Below are positions 12,601 through 25,899 of a stretch of 64,000 bases of DNA, one piece after another; the stretch's first letter is position 1, and every line of letters starts with the position of its first letter. This DNA comes from Terebella lapidaria. Taxonomy: Eukaryota; Annelida; Polychaeta; Terebellida; Terebellidae. A model generated the notes under the pieces. The model saw nothing but the letters and a program-made list of their open reading frames with translations, did not search any database and had not been told where the DNA came from. Location: assembly GCA_949152475.1 (NCBI GenBank), contig OX424570.1, positions 21,014,694 through 21,078,693 of the forward strand, written 5' to 3'. Both the position numbers and the translations under genes were made by a program.

Positions 12601-13650
12601 ATCGCATTTGGTTGTGTGGATCGGTATTCAGACGATCTGGTCTCCTTGAAGGTGGTAACACAACTGCCCCGGCTTCCTTCGTCGTCTCGCGCTCGGTGAC
12701 GTGGGGGCACGTGCCCTATGACATAGTCAGTACCCTCCCTCTGGGATACCGTTTTGGGATGGTGGTGTTACTGGGCAAGACTGGTCACTGCGGGAGACTA
12801 GTTACATGGGTTGGCATACACATTTAAACATAGAGGAATATTCACCATAATGTTACACGTATACAGCGGCAGAACGCAAAATTGTTCGAAGGGTACAACC
12901 ACAATAGATTACAAGCAAGTCCACAGAATGAGACAGGCTCATGCCCAGTATCCATGAGCAAAACATGTATAGACGAAACGCTAACCTCACTCTGCACGAG
13001 CACACCTCTGATTGAAACAGACAAGAGAATGGAAACACCAACCGACCATGGCAAGTAAAACCGACAACTGGTACGGCTACTGACTAACTGTGCTGCCCAA
13101 GCATCATATCCTGGTCTTTCCTCTTTATTCAAGGTGGATGAAGGTGACAGACGGATTAAACATGTTGAATGGCATTCATTTTGTGGGTGATTAGTATTGT
13201 GGCGCAGCATATCATGCTTGGGCCAACTGTAATGTGTGTTTTGTGTGCGAACTTCCACGCAGTCTGTCGGATAATAATAATACACAACCAAAAGAAATGG
13301 TATGTTATTCACACAAGATTATTTCCCACAGCAATTTAAGAATCCAACAGCTCACGTCAAAGTTGTGTTTACATATACATTATATCACAATTTGTGTCAG
13401 TAATATTTCAGGGAAGGAACCGATTTTACTGTTATTTAGAGAGATTTAGTGAAGGACCTACAAGTACATTGGGTTTAGAAAATAATGTAGATTCAAGTAT
13501 TTATATCTTAGGTTATTTCTGCACAAGCCCTAAGCAAATCTCCGACCCCACTTCTGACACCAACCGGTAAGAAATAATACATTTTACTTGGGTCGAAGAT
13601 TTACACGGTTGAACAGAAACAACAAAGACGTGAGTAAATTTGATGAATTC
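9620..13650. repeat. patchwork of duplicated non-coding blocks
   Basis: No supported gene. A block with TTTACACG, TTGAACAGAAAC and AACAAAGAC occurs at about 9640 and 13590, and again at 22610 and 27200. A block with GTACGTCTCAGCG occurs at 9880 and 10980, with a shorter relative at 11225. The stretch 10708-10965 is repeated at 12395-12650 and partly at 21786-21930. Copies are diverged by substitutions and small gaps. The frames reported inside are short and not shared between copies, so I do not call a gene. Confidence 0.7.
12842..13650. repeat. segmental duplication block A, copy 1
   Basis: Shares order and sequence with 21900-22700 and with 25900-26203 plus 27013-27330. Landmarks are the CAGAACGCAAATTGTT-like start, GGTGACAGACGGATT, GTAATATTTCAGGGAAGGA and GAACAGAAACAACAAAGAC. 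No open frame is kept in all three copies. It looks like old duplicated intergenic DNA. Confidence 0.75.
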
Positions 13651-15295
13651 AGTTCAATATTATTTCTATTATCGGATGAGCGTGATCAAACAGTTTCCCG
13701 ATCTTCCTATGCATATCCACACAATTGTCACTGAGGTGAAAATGAGAAAAAGAAAACTTTGCCCATAAGGATAGAGCAATGAGCAAGTGTTAAAACTTGA
13801 TTATTACTTGGCAAAATTTCTACATCGCGTGTGAAACAGCGTGAAGAATCGAATCTTGCCTCAGTAGGGCAGCAGGTGTGGTCTTACCCTGGAAGATCCT
13901 TCAGAAGCGAAAATTGTAATGATAGTCCATTATACTTTTTAAAACATTTGCATTATGTTGTTTACATATTCATACACGAGGGCCATAGCATTTTATGTGC
14001 ACTGTGTCTTATGTAAACATTGGCTTGACCAAGGAGCTGGCTAAAACTTGCAATGATGAAAGTAAAACTTGATATGTTTTGAAGAATTCCGGAAACATTT
14101 AAGATGTCAACAATTTTCGTCAGCATCAGTGTGTTAATGAGGAGTCTTCTAGAAGACTTGATTGAGTGAGACGGCCTCGTTGTACCAACGAAACGCGACT
14201 TTCGCGACTTTTTTAAGAATTCCGGAGACATTCATGAAGTCAACCACTTTCGCTGGCATCAGACCGGGGAAGAGGCATCTACTGGAAACCGTGGCTGGGG
14301 GAGCAAGTTGGCCTGCAGTATTTATGCCATGAAACTGAATATCCTTAGAAGACATTTCTTAGACTTGAAGAGGCATTTCAGAAGTCAACCACTTTCGTCT
14401 GCACCAGAGCTTGGAAGAGGATTCTTTTACATCTAGAAGCCTTGGCCTGGTAAAGATGTCGGGCAATTTGGCCGTAAATGTAATGTGCATTGTTACTGAG
14501 TAACACCAAACACCATCTAGCTAGTCGTAGGCGCCGAATAAAAAAAGTCTAAATTGTAAGGATAAAACTGACAATCGAAATGTTCTGGAGAATTCAAGAT
14601 ACTCAGGCACCACTAAGCCAAGAGGACATGCTAGAACTAGGGAGCATGAAGCGAAAAATCGACATATTTGAGGAAGTCGACCCATTTCGTAAACATCTCT
14701 TTGGGTACATCTGTTCGTCAAACATCTTGATTGTTACAAATCGAATATATATAGATGTGTACGTCTTGAAGCATCCTGCCCATAATTATGAAGTTGAAAA
14801 CTTTTACTATGTCGAGCCGCAATTCTGAAGATCCCCTGAAGTCCCATGTGTCCTGAAACTAACGATGATATTACAATATTTATCGCGGAACTCCAGAAGC
14901 AAACATGGTAATATCTTGATCGACTACATCATACTGCCTTAATCCGTCCTGCACTATCCGTCTTGGTTTGTTTACATGCCTACATACAATATTCACAGAT
15001 GCTATATAATGTAATTGGCACCAGGACGGGATGACACCTGGATAGCTGTATTGGTACATCAGGGACATCAACATGCCAGCTCTCCATTGGTCACCGCATC
15101 AGCAGCGGGCTTAATCAAACACAAAAATACTTCAACTTCCGGTGCTGCTTTGCAAGGTGCACTTTTTCCCACCAGCCATTCAGCGCATCAACTGATATTT
15201 TACTGACTGACAATTTGATTTACATATAAATCTCAAGCTCATGCTCTGGCATGACATCAATTACCCCCAATACCTTTCCGTTCTGCTATCCTCAG

Positions 15296-15407
15296 AAAGC
15301 ATTGTGGGCTGATCAAAGACATCATACCCACCGACTCGAAAATCCAGAAATCGCCGAACCGTGGCGACTACGATGTTGCGTTATTTGTGCGCATAGCAAA
15401 ACCTGAA
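15296..15407 (+). pseudogene. type B exon-like module, open
   Basis: Preceded by a pyrimidine-rich tract ending in CTCAG and followed by GT. Read in one frame it gives KHCGLIKDIIPT and later GDYDVALFVRIAKPE without a stop. Its splice-like start (one base before a codon) and end phase match the module at 15872. Family unknown. It could be a live exon or a relic. Confidence 0.35.
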
Positions 15408-15871
15408 GTTTCACGGAATGTTGATTAATAATGTTAATCTACAAATCACATAGCTTTGTTATGTTGTATATTTCAGAGATGTTTTTTTCTGAATCATCAG
15501 GGTAAGAGTTCTCTTGTGTCAACATCGGTGTGGAGAAGAGGTGTCTAAAAACCTTGGTCTAAGAATCGTACTGGAAACTTAGAATCGAGATGTCCAATGA
15601 TTCCAAACATTCAAGAAGTCGACCATCAGCGCCAGGAAGGGACGTCTACTAGATTCCGCTGGTTAGTCGTAAACGCTTACTAAAGTGGAGACATTGAAAA
15701 CGTCGTTTCTATGCTGATCACTAAACTGAAAAGCTGGTGGAATGTTAATTACCTTTAATTCCTTGCAATTTTGTATATGTTTTTGGGAATGGAATGTACA
15801 AATGATCAAGGAAAGAAATCTCTATCTTGTCAACATCGGTGCGCTGAAGTGCGCTCTCTGTTCTCTCCTAG

Positions 15872-15999
15872 ATACCACTGTGAACTAATCAAAAACATCA
15901 TACCCACAGACAAGGAAATTGACAAATCACTGAAGACCCGCGACTATGATGATTCGGACTATTATGATGCGCTATACATCAGGATTGCCAAACCTAAAG
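15872..15999 (+). pseudogene. type B exon-like module, best preserved
   Basis: Follows CTCTCCTAG and is followed by GT at 16000. The reading is YHCELIKNIIPTDKEI, then SLKTRDYDDSDYYD, then ALYIRIAKPK, with no stop. An internal insertion (DDSDYYD) relative to other copies keeps the frame, which hints that coding constraint once acted here. No known domain was recognised. Confidence 0.4.
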
Positions 16000-18900
16000 G
16001 TTTTGATCTAATAACCTGAAAGTCAATAGCCTTGGCATTTTGTATATTTTGGAGATGGTATGTTAGAATCATCAGGGCAAGAGTTCTCCTGTGTCAACAT
16101 CAGAGTGAGGAAGAGAAATCACCGGGATACCTCCTGGGTAGGCATTAACGCTGCACTAAAAAAAAATTGACTTTAGCAATAACACTGAAAATCGAGATGT
16201 TTTGGACAATTCAAGACATTTATGCGGTCAACCGTTTAGCGAGGAAGACTGGCTACAACTAGTGGATATTAAGGTGAAAACCGAAATATCTTGAAAAATC
16301 TGAAGGCAAGGAGCAGGGAACACCACCAAACCAGTTTCTCATACTTTTTATTTAGATTGTTAATTTTGTGGGTTTTTTTTTTACTAATGTCTCAAATCAT
16401 CAGAGTTCTTTTGTGTCAGCATCAGTGCGTGGGAACAGGCGTATCCTGGAAGCCTTGGCAAGGAATATATGTTGGACTATTAAATGGAACTGAAAACCGA
16501 GATGTTCTGAAGTATTCCAGCTTTATTAGTCTGGTAAGGATATCTCTACGCTAGTCCCATATATGTGTTACATGTCTTCAGAGATGGAATGTCAAAATCA
16601 TCTTTGAAACTTTCCTTTTGTGTCAACATCAGCGTGAAAAAGAGTAGTCTACTGGAAACCTTTTCTAATCGTAGATGCTGTACTACATTGGATACATTGA
16701 ACGTGGTTTCCGTACTAATTGCCAAACGACAAAGCTGGTGGGATATTATCTACGTAGCCTTGTAATGTTCTACATGTATAAATTTTCAGAGATGGAATGT
16801 AAAAACGAGTAAACAAGAAAAAAACAAGTAAACAAGAATGTAAAATCAAGTAAAAACACTCTCTCCGTTATCAACATCAGTGCGGGGAAGGGAGTATTCT
16901 GGGAGCCATTTCTGATTGAAGACGATGGGCTACAACATGCATGCTCATGCTCTTGTGTAAGATCAATTTAGTCCATACCTCCCCGTTCTCTCCTCAGACA
17001 CCGTTGTGAGCTGATCAAAGAACCAAACCCGCAGTCAAAGAATCGCCACTATCATGGAGCCGTTTATGTCAGAATGGCCATACTGGGTGTTCGAGTTTGA
17101 GAAGTTCAGGAATGAAATAAATTCACGAGAGTGGAAGCTGCACGGGTGCGTAGCCAGTAACCAAAAAGTTCTTGGAATGTTAATTAATAATGTTATTATG
17201 TAAGTCAAATTTGGCTTTGTCATGTCGTAAATCACGGAGAAAGAATGTCAAAATCATTAGGGCATGACTTTCCTTGCTTCAACATCAATGTGAGAGAAAA
17301 ATCTTCTGGAAACCTTTGTCTAGTCGTGGATGCTGCACAAAAATAGAGACATAGAAGATATTATTTTTGTATTTATCACCAAACTGAAAGGCTGGAGAAA
17401 TGTTAGCTCCCTATCATTGTAATGTTCCATATTTATTTATCCGGAGATGGAATGTCAAAGTCATCAAGGATAAATATCACACCTTTGTCAACATCAGTGT
17501 GAGCGAGAGGAGTCTTCCTGGTTCAGTGACTGGGCGAAGATATCGGGCTAGAACATGCATTGTGAGCTGACCAAAGACATAAAGAAAAAGACAAGGCAAT
17601 CGATAAACCAGAGACTATGATGTTGCATTGTTTGTAAGAATTGTCAAACCAGCTGACACAGGTGTTTGAGGATAGCAGAATGCAGAGGTATGAGCGTAAC
17701 TGACCTTACGCCATGACATATGAATGCTCTATAGCTTGAAACTGTTAGCCCGATGTCCCTGTCCAGCCACGGGTTCCTGTGTATCCTCCACTGATTTCGA
17801 TGAAATAGGTCGACTTCATGTCTCCAGATTTCTCGAAATATGCTGATTTTTACTTTAACAATAACCAGTTGTATCCCGTACTCTTGGCTCCCAAAAGTCT
17901 TCCCAAAAGGGATCCCATAAGTCTTCTTTTTTTCTTAAATGTTGACGATTGACGGAGTAGTCATCTTGAATTCTCCGATACATCTCGACGTTTTGCTGTT
18001 CTCACACACCATTGTGAGTTGGCTAATGGTCTCAACAGATAAAATAAGCAATTCAAAACATTTGAGAAGTCAACCACTCTCACCAGAATCAGTGTGAGGG
18101 AGAGAAATCTTGGTCCGATTTTGAATCAAGCTCCGGTATATTGAAGGTAACCTATACATTTCATGTAAATTTTGACACCTATATGAGTTGGTCGATGACA
18201 TCATAGTGACTGCAGAGAAAACAAAAAATTTGCCAAAAGCTGAGAAATATGATGGAATGCTATTTATTGATGTTCATCTAACGTTGCCTTGTCATGTTGT
18301 AAATTTCGGAGAAGGACTGGTAAATTCCTCGAGGAATGAAATCAGTTGTGTCAACATCAAGGAAGGTGAGTGTTCTGAATGCCATTGGCTGGGTGGCGAC
18401 TCTGGCTATGGTTCGAAGCCACGAGTATGCTCATGTGTGTGGTCAATTGGATCCGAACCTCTCCATTTTGCTATGGAAATAGCCTTGCCATGTTATGTAT
18501 TCTGGAGATATCATGTCCCGGCAAGAGTTTTCTTGTAGTTAAGCGAAACACTGTGCCTCAAATTGTAGATATCACAGTAGAAATGGAAACACGTTCAAGT
18601 TTTCTGAAGATAACTATAGCGTCTAACTCTTTAGTCAGCATCAGTACGCGGGAGAGAACGATACCAGATCTAAACCAGCATTCTCCTGCGTGAACAACAC
18701 TGCTCGAAGTAGGTGTTGCTTGGACTCGTTTAGGCGAGAACGTTGGATTGAGGATCATAGGGGTGAAACTAAAAATCGAAATGTCTTGAACAATTTTTCA
18801 AGTCAACCACTTTCGCCAGCATCAGTTTGAAGGAGACTGGGCGCCTTCGTCAGGCAAAGATGTTGATCTTCAATGTGTTGTGATTTAAATTGAGACGTTG

Positions 18901-20429
18901 AGTTGAGACGTTTAGTTGAGACGCTAGAGGCATTAATAAATCAACCACTTTCATCAGTTTCAGTGCTTGGGAGAAGCGTTGTCTTGGTACGTTGGCTAGG
19001 CGGAGAGGTCTTAGTTCTATTTGTAGTGATCAAAGAAAAAACAGACGATTTGAAGTACTCTGGAAATACTAATACCCGTGGCTCATACAGAGAATTGACG
19101 TCCTGCACGATTTCCAGAATCCACTTACTTTTACTAGACCGCCACATACTCATACTCGTCACGTAGTCTCATATATTTATATTCATCTTATTCATGCCTG
19201 AATAATCAAGATATCGAGAGATATCTTAGAAATATATTGTGTCAACCTCAGTGTTGGGAGAAGTCTTCTGGGAAAATTTGTCTAGTCGTAGCCATTGGAC
19301 TAATAATAATTACCTGCATAGTCTTGTCATGTTGTATGTATATTTCGAAGATTGATCAGTGTAGGAAAAAAGAATCTCCCAGTAGTCTTGTTAAACGAAG
19401 GTGTCGGCTTTAATTTGTAGTGATCCAAGTAAAAATGGTATTCTGGTAACTTTTATAAAGTTGAACATTCGTAAAATAGCGATCCGCCATTCCGGAGGCT
19501 AGAAATGCCTCATGCCAACATCAACATGCCAGTTTCTAAAACTTATCATCAGGGCAAGAGATCTTATGTGTCAACATCAGTGTGGAGAAGATGCGTATCC
19601 TAGAAGCCATGGAAAAGCATATATGTTGGATTATATGATAAAACTGAAACTCAAGAATTCCAGTTTCATGACTCTGGTAAGGACTCCCACATGTTAGCTC
19701 CACATATGTGTTATTTAGTCTTTCAAGTATTTAACTTCCGAGATTGAATGTCCGGATCATCAGGGCAAGAGTTCCCTTGTGTCAACAACAGTGTCAGGAA
19801 GGAGACTTCATGAAACCTTTCACTAGTCGTAGACACTGGACTAAAATGGAGACATTGCAAGATATCTTTCATGTTTTTATCACCAAAGTGAAAGGTTAGT
19901 CGGATGATACTTATGTAGTCTTGTAAGGCTGTACATGCATTTATTTCCAGAGAAATCATCATGGGTGAATTCCCTTGTTCATCAACATCAGTGCTGAGAA
20001 GAGGACTGATCCCGCATACCTAGGCGAAGACGTCAGGCTATAACATGCATGTTCATGCTCTATTTTAAAATCAATTTAGTCCGTATCTCTCAGTTTTACT
20101 TTCAGTCACACCATAGATACAGACAAGGAATTGAGAAATTCCCAAAACATGGTAATTGTGATGGAGCTGTTTATGTGAGAATTGAGGAATGTTTGAGTTT
20201 GAGAAGCTGAGCAATGTAGAGGTCCTAAGAGAGATCTCTACAGGTCTCATATCACAAGTCGCATATCCTTGTTATGTGGTGAATTTCGGAGATGGAATGT
20301 CCAAATCCTTAGTGCAATATTTCTCTTGTGTCTACATAAATGTGAAAAATAACAATTTCCAAGTAAGTACACTTTTATAATCTATTTGGTTCCATGTCCG
20401 AGGATGTTATGCAAAGTTGTGCATTGAGA

Positions 20430-21720
20430 TAGCTACACTGGGACTAAGAGTTTAGATGAAAAGTGTCTTGCACTGCGATGATGTAACACTAAATCCCGGG
20501 ATGGATGTAAACTTCCCTCAATTTGGAGCATACCAAATTAGCATTTTTGAGAGTAATTTAGTATACATGTACAAAGGTTGTTCAGTTTGAAGTTTATATA
20601 CAAATACATTGTTGTATCTGTCGGATATTTTGTATTGTCAATTTCTCCGTGACATGATAACGTTCTGTGGCTCGGGTTAACGTTCTGTTGATGCTTGAAA
20701 TGTAATCATGGATTCCTCCTCTCGCCACACAGAAGCAACATTTATGAGGTTTAGATCCTCGAGCTTTTAGGTTCATTGTTCGTTACATTGTATAGGACGA
20801 ACGAGACTCAACAGCATATCACTCACAGATAATAAATCCTATGCATTCGATCCACAGAACGTTAGCCGCGGTAGCAGAACGTCATTTCAACAACAAAACA
20901 ATTATCATTCGTGTATTACACGTATTCATGCCCTATTGTCACATACTGTCCAATATGTGCATTCAAGGTTACATGTGACATTTTGCAATACTGTGTTATG
21001 GCTAAAATTAGGTACAAAAATACATTGAATAGTGAACGATGTTCATGGAAATGAGCAAAGTTTCAACATTACATGACACTTTAAACAACTAGCCCAATAA
21101 TGGGCTATACAATTAAGACTCAGAGCAATACATCCAATTCTAGGGTATTCGGGACATGGAATTCACATGTAGTCGGTACACGAGTTCAACACTATGGTGA
21201 GGAAAAATATATTTTGTTCCCGTATAACTTCATATCTGGTGCAATAGAACGTTAACGTAAACATGACCTGACTACAACACAATAGAAATGGGTCGATCAA
21301 CGTTCGGCGGCTAGCTGCAGGGTGTCAATGAGAGGTCACACTCCCACAAAAACGCGTGCCTGAGCCCTTCTAACTCGAGAAACTCAGGGGGACTTCAATG
21401 CTAGGAGGCCGCTCCCTCGCCTGCGAAGGTTTTATTGTTTGCCACTCCCTCGCCTGCGAAGGCGTTATTGTTCTTGCTTCCACATAGGAACATATAGAGA
21501 GTTCCGCATCTTGTATTAGATAATGGGCGAGACGTAGGTCATTATTAGAAACGGTCATTATTAGAAAATTAGAGCCTTCGGTTTCTAATAATGACCTATG
21601 TCGAGACTTAATGGATGTATGATATTAGGTTATTATTGCAAATAACGACCTCCGTTTTTGTTCAACAAAAATAATAACCTCTGTAAAACAATACAAGCAT
21701 CTATTAAGTTATATTAAACT
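20430..21720. other. non-array stretch within the module array
   Basis: The S/B modules are absent here, and I see no gene. Words with GAACGTTA recur (near 20660, 20690, 20880, 21250). The right end carries hairpin-forming repeats at 21536-21700. It may be an inserted element, but I could not define matching ends. Confidence 0.35.
21536..21700. repeat. cluster of inverted and direct repeats of GGTCATTATTAGAAA
   Basis: GGTCATTATTAGAAA at 21553-21567 is matched by its perfect reverse complement at 21582-21596, a 15-bp stem with a 14-base loop. A direct copy precedes it at about 21537. A related imperfect palindrome, with TTATTATTGCAAATAA, follows near 21640. Confidence 0.8.
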
Positions 21721-21899
21721 CTTTGGTAGGGGAGTGTTTTGGGAACCATGGCTGGGCGAAGGCGGCGGGCTACAATATGTATGTTGAGTTAATCACGTTG
21801 CTTACTTACATATAGTCTTGCGTATTTACAAAGTGATTTCGTAATCAAGTATTTTTCCTGCTTCTGAAGTCGAATTCTTGACATGAAACAACATCAAAC

Positions 21900-22700
21900 A
21901 ATGATGTTATCGGACACAGCATCAGAACGCAAATTGTTTGAAAGGCAAAACCACAATATATCATAAACGAGTCCACAGAAGGCAAAATAATGCCCAGTAT
22001 TCACGAGCAGAACGTGTATAAACGAAACGCTGACATCGCACTGCATGAGCATACCCCTGAATCAAACAGACAAGATAATGAGAACACTGACCGACGAAGC
22101 AAAATTGACAACAGTAACGGCTACTTACTAACTGCACAGCCTAAGTATCATATCCTGTGCTTTCCTCCATAATCAACGTGGATTAAAGAGGTGACAGACG
22201 GATTGAATTGCATCCATTCAGTGGGTCATTAGGATTACGGCGCAGCATAGGATACTTGGGCAAACTGTACTGGGTGTTTTGTGTGCGAACTTACACGCGG
22301 TCTGTCGGATATATATAACCAAAGAATATTCTATGTTATTCAGACAAGATTTTCTCCCAGAGCGATTTAAAAATATAACAGCTCACTTCAAAGTTGTGTG
22401 TTCATTTACAATATATCACAATTTGTGTTAGTAATATTTCAGGGAAGGAACCGAATTTACTGTTATTTAGAGAGATTTAGTGAAGGACCTACAAGTACAT
22501 TGGGTTTAGAAAGCAATGTAGATTCAAGTATTTATCTTTCGTTATCTCTGCACAGCCGTTAAGCAAATATCCACTTTTGACACCAACTTTTGCGAAATAG
22601 ATTTTGCTTGGGTCGAAAATTTACATGGTTGAAGAGAAACAACAAAGACAAAAGTAAGTTTTGTAAATTTAAAGTACTAGGAACATGAAAATATGATGTG
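21900..22700. repeat. segmental duplication block A, copy 2
   Basis: Matches 12842-13650 and 25900-27330 in order. It carries the uninterrupted version of the site into which the TRIM inserted in copy 3 (GGATTAAAGAGGTGACAGAC, near 22180). Confidence 0.75.
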
Positions 22701-23279
22701 AATCCAAATGAGAGACTTTTTGCTGAGTTTTGCTGAGTAAAATGTTGTTTACTGCATGACAATATCTACCAATACCGTTCTGATCAGCTCATATGATGCT
22801 CTAATCTGAGCTCACATCACATTTTGATGTTCCTAGTGCTTTAATATACCACAAATGAATGACACAAGTACATACAAACCGAAATCCAAACACAAACGTC
22901 AATGGTATACCATCAATACATACAAAATAATAGAAATACTCAGGCTAAGGGAATCAGCTCACAATATGTGTGAGTAGCAGTGATCAGCGTCCTACGTTCT
23001 TCTCAGTGGGTTGTTCAGCACGCTGATGTATCTGTACTTTGGGCTTATTTATATTCGGGGTGAAAATTCGAGGTAAAACAGTATACTATATACGCGAGGG
23101 TACAGCAATGAGGAATTGCTAAGACTCCATTATTATTTATATAGCAAAGTTCTACATCGCCTATGAAAGAGTGAGGAATGGATATCTTGCCTCAGAGGTG
23201 GCTACAGGTGTGAACACTTCTGGAAAATCTGGGTATGGGGACAAGAGTCGATATCTCAGAGACAATATTTCATATCTAT

Positions 23280-24610
23280 TTCATAGCTAATCATTGTAAA
23301 AAAATCCATGGAGCCGCAAAAATCAGAAACCAATAGACTCAGGAGACCAACAACAGACTCCCATTACAAATTCATTATTTATTCAGTAAACAAGGTTAAA
23401 AGCGAAAATGGTGATGATCGTGATCATTATAATTATACTCTTGAAAACATGTGTTTTAGTTTGTTTACATATTTGCATGCAAGGACCAATAGGTATAGTA
23501 TATTATGTGAACCATGTCTTCTGCAAACATTGGCTCAGCCAAGACATTGGGACACAACTTGCAGTGATGAAAGTACAAATTGACATGAAGACACTCAAGG
23601 AGTCAGCCACTTTCGTCAACACCAGTGAGAAAGTTGGTCTGAAATTCGTTACCATGAAACTCAAGACGTTAATTAGAATTTTGGAAACATTTTTTAAATC
23701 AACCACTTTCCTCGGCATCAGGGCTTGGAAGAGAAGTCTCATGTATCAAGTTTTCATGTATCATAAGCCTTGGCTAGGCAAAAACGTCAGGAAATTTGCC
23801 CCGCAGGTGCTATATTGTGTAATATGCACTGGGACTGGGTAACAAGGATAGCTCCATTGGTCCATTAGGTACACCAGAGGCCAGCACTAAGCGTTATACT
23901 CTGATTTTTCTACCTCATTTAAATTTTACGCTGGTATTTTTTCGATGCCAATAATATCGTTCTATAACTTGGCATACTTCACTTACGACAGAAAGCTGAG
24001 GAACATTGAAATAATCCGCAGAGAACCAACAGGCTCTTGAAAGGTTGATTATTAATGTAAATCCGCAAGTCACATAGCCTTGTAATGTGGTACAAGTTGA
24101 CATATTCTGAAAAATTCTTGAGACTTTCATGGAGTCAGCCACTTTCGTCAACACCAGTGAGAAAGTTGGTCTGAAGTTCGTTACTTTGAAAATCAAGACG
24201 TTCATTAGAATTGCCGAGACATTTCTGGAATCAACCACTTTCATCAGTATCAGGGCTTGGAAGAGAAGTCTCCTACATGTATCATAAGCCTTGGCTGGGC
24301 AAAAACCCCGTCAGGCAATGTGCACCGCAAGTGCTATATTGTGTAATATGCACTGGGACTGGGTAACAAGGATCGCCCCATTGGTCCATTAGGTACACCA
24401 AGAGGCCAGCACTAAGCGTTATACTCTGATTTTCCTACGTCATTTAAATTGTTTTACGCTGATATTTTTCATGCTAAACAATACTGTTCTACAACTTGGC
24501 ATACTTGACCTTCGAGAAAAAAGCTCCGGAACGTGGTGGTAATCCGAGAGAACCAACAGGCTTTTGAAAGGTTGATTATTAATGTAAATCCACAAGTCAC
24601 ATAGCCTTGT
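23280..24610. repeat. segmental duplication block B, copy 1
   Basis: Starts with AAAATCAGAAACCAATAGAC and runs through TGATGATCGTGATCATTATA, CTTCTGCAAACATTGGCTCA and several type S modules. The same order recurs at 27440-28230. A partial internal duplication (about 23580-24080 against 24110-24600) gives two copies of GTCAACACCAGTGAGAAAG. Confidence 0.75.
23897..24000 (+). repeat. remnant of the TATACTCTGATTTTT element end
   Basis: TATACTCTGATTTTTCTAC, then a stretch related to CGTTCTATAACTTGGCATAC, matches the terminal repeat of the element at 51991-52609. Further remnants start near 24419 and 28045. Only one end is present in each. Confidence 0.65.
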
Positions 24611-25220
24611 TATGTGGTATATTTTGGAGATGGAGAAATCATTAGGGCAATAGTTCTCTTGTGTTTACATCAGTGCGAGAAGGAAGACTTCTGGAAACCT
24701 TTGTTCAGTCTTAGATGCTGCGCTAAAGTAGAGACATTGAAGACATCATTTCCGTACTTATCACCAAACCGGGAGTCTGGTGGAATGTTGACTTTGTATC
24801 CTTCTAATGTTGTACATTTACATATTTCCAGAAAAAAAGACTTCGTGCTGATCTTCCTGTGTAAGATCAATGTAGTCCGTACATCTCAAACAACTTTTTG
24901 AGCTGATCAAACACATCGTACACAGTAAGAAGGAAATTGAGAAATCGATGATGGAGCCTTCTCTGTGAGAATTACCAAACTGGGTTTCCGAGTTCGATAA
25001 GTTCAGGAATGAGGAAGTTTTGATAGAGTGGGAGCTGCGTGGCCAATATGAAATGCTCATGAGATGTTGATTAATTTCGTTAATCTGTAAGTTATATAGT
25101 CTTGTTGGGTGTTTATTTTGGAAATGGTATCTCAGAATGATCAGGCCGAATGTTCTCATTGTCAATATCAGTGTGAGGAAGAGATGTATCCTGGAAGCCT
25201 CGTCAGGGCATAGATGTCAA

Positions 25221-25575
25221 AGTAGTCTGCTCCAAACAGTGAGGTAACGAAGAGTCTAAATTTTAAAGTTATTTTTTGAATAAAGTCTCTTCAGAATGAC
25301 CTATTCTATAGAGTAACTGATCAGCTTCCTATATTGAAAAGAAAATAGGGGTCACCGTACGAAAATCACAAACATGTACCTAAAATGACATATTTGTTTG
25401 CACTGTTGCACATTTTTTGGTCCATATTCACATTTTGCATCATGCTTTCCATGCAAACGGATGCGGTAACCCCCTATTTTCTTTTCAGTTTTAGGATGCT
25501 GATCAGTTACTCTATAAAATATGTCAGTTTGAAGCTCTAGATTATGTTGAAACAGTTACTTATGGGTGGACTACC
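25221..25575. mobile_element. foldback MITE inserted in the module array
   Basis: Long imperfect terminal inverted repeats of roughly 130 bases, best in the pair TATAGAGTAACTGATCAGC (about 25308-25326) and its complement near 25495-25515, and GAAAAGAAAATAGGGG with its complement. The outermost pair is AGTAGTCTGCTCC at the left and its diverged complement GGGTGGACTACCT at the right. The short AT-rich centre has no coding capacity. Superfamily not assigned. Confidence 0.75.
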
Positions 25576-25899
25576 TTAAACTATATTACGGAACTGAAAG
25601 TCAAGGTGTTCTGAGGTACTCCAGTTTCATTAGTCTGGTGAGGATATAAACATGCTAGTTCCTATGTTTGTGATATTTACATTCATAGATGGGAGGTCAC
25701 AAGCACCCTTGCAAGTGTTCTCTTGTGTCAACATCAGCGTGGGAAAGAAGGCTCTACTTGAAACATTTTCATAGACCCGTGGACTAAATTAGAGATATTG
25801 GAGACTTGGTTTCTGTACTAATCGCCAAATCAAAAGGCTAGTGGAAAGTGAGTTCGTAATCAAAAGTATTTTTCTTGCTTCTGAAGTCAAATACTTGAC

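Noticed and set aside
12612-12827. GC-richer 71-codon frame
   Set aside because: It could be an inserted element, but I found no matching ends, domain or second copy in the window.
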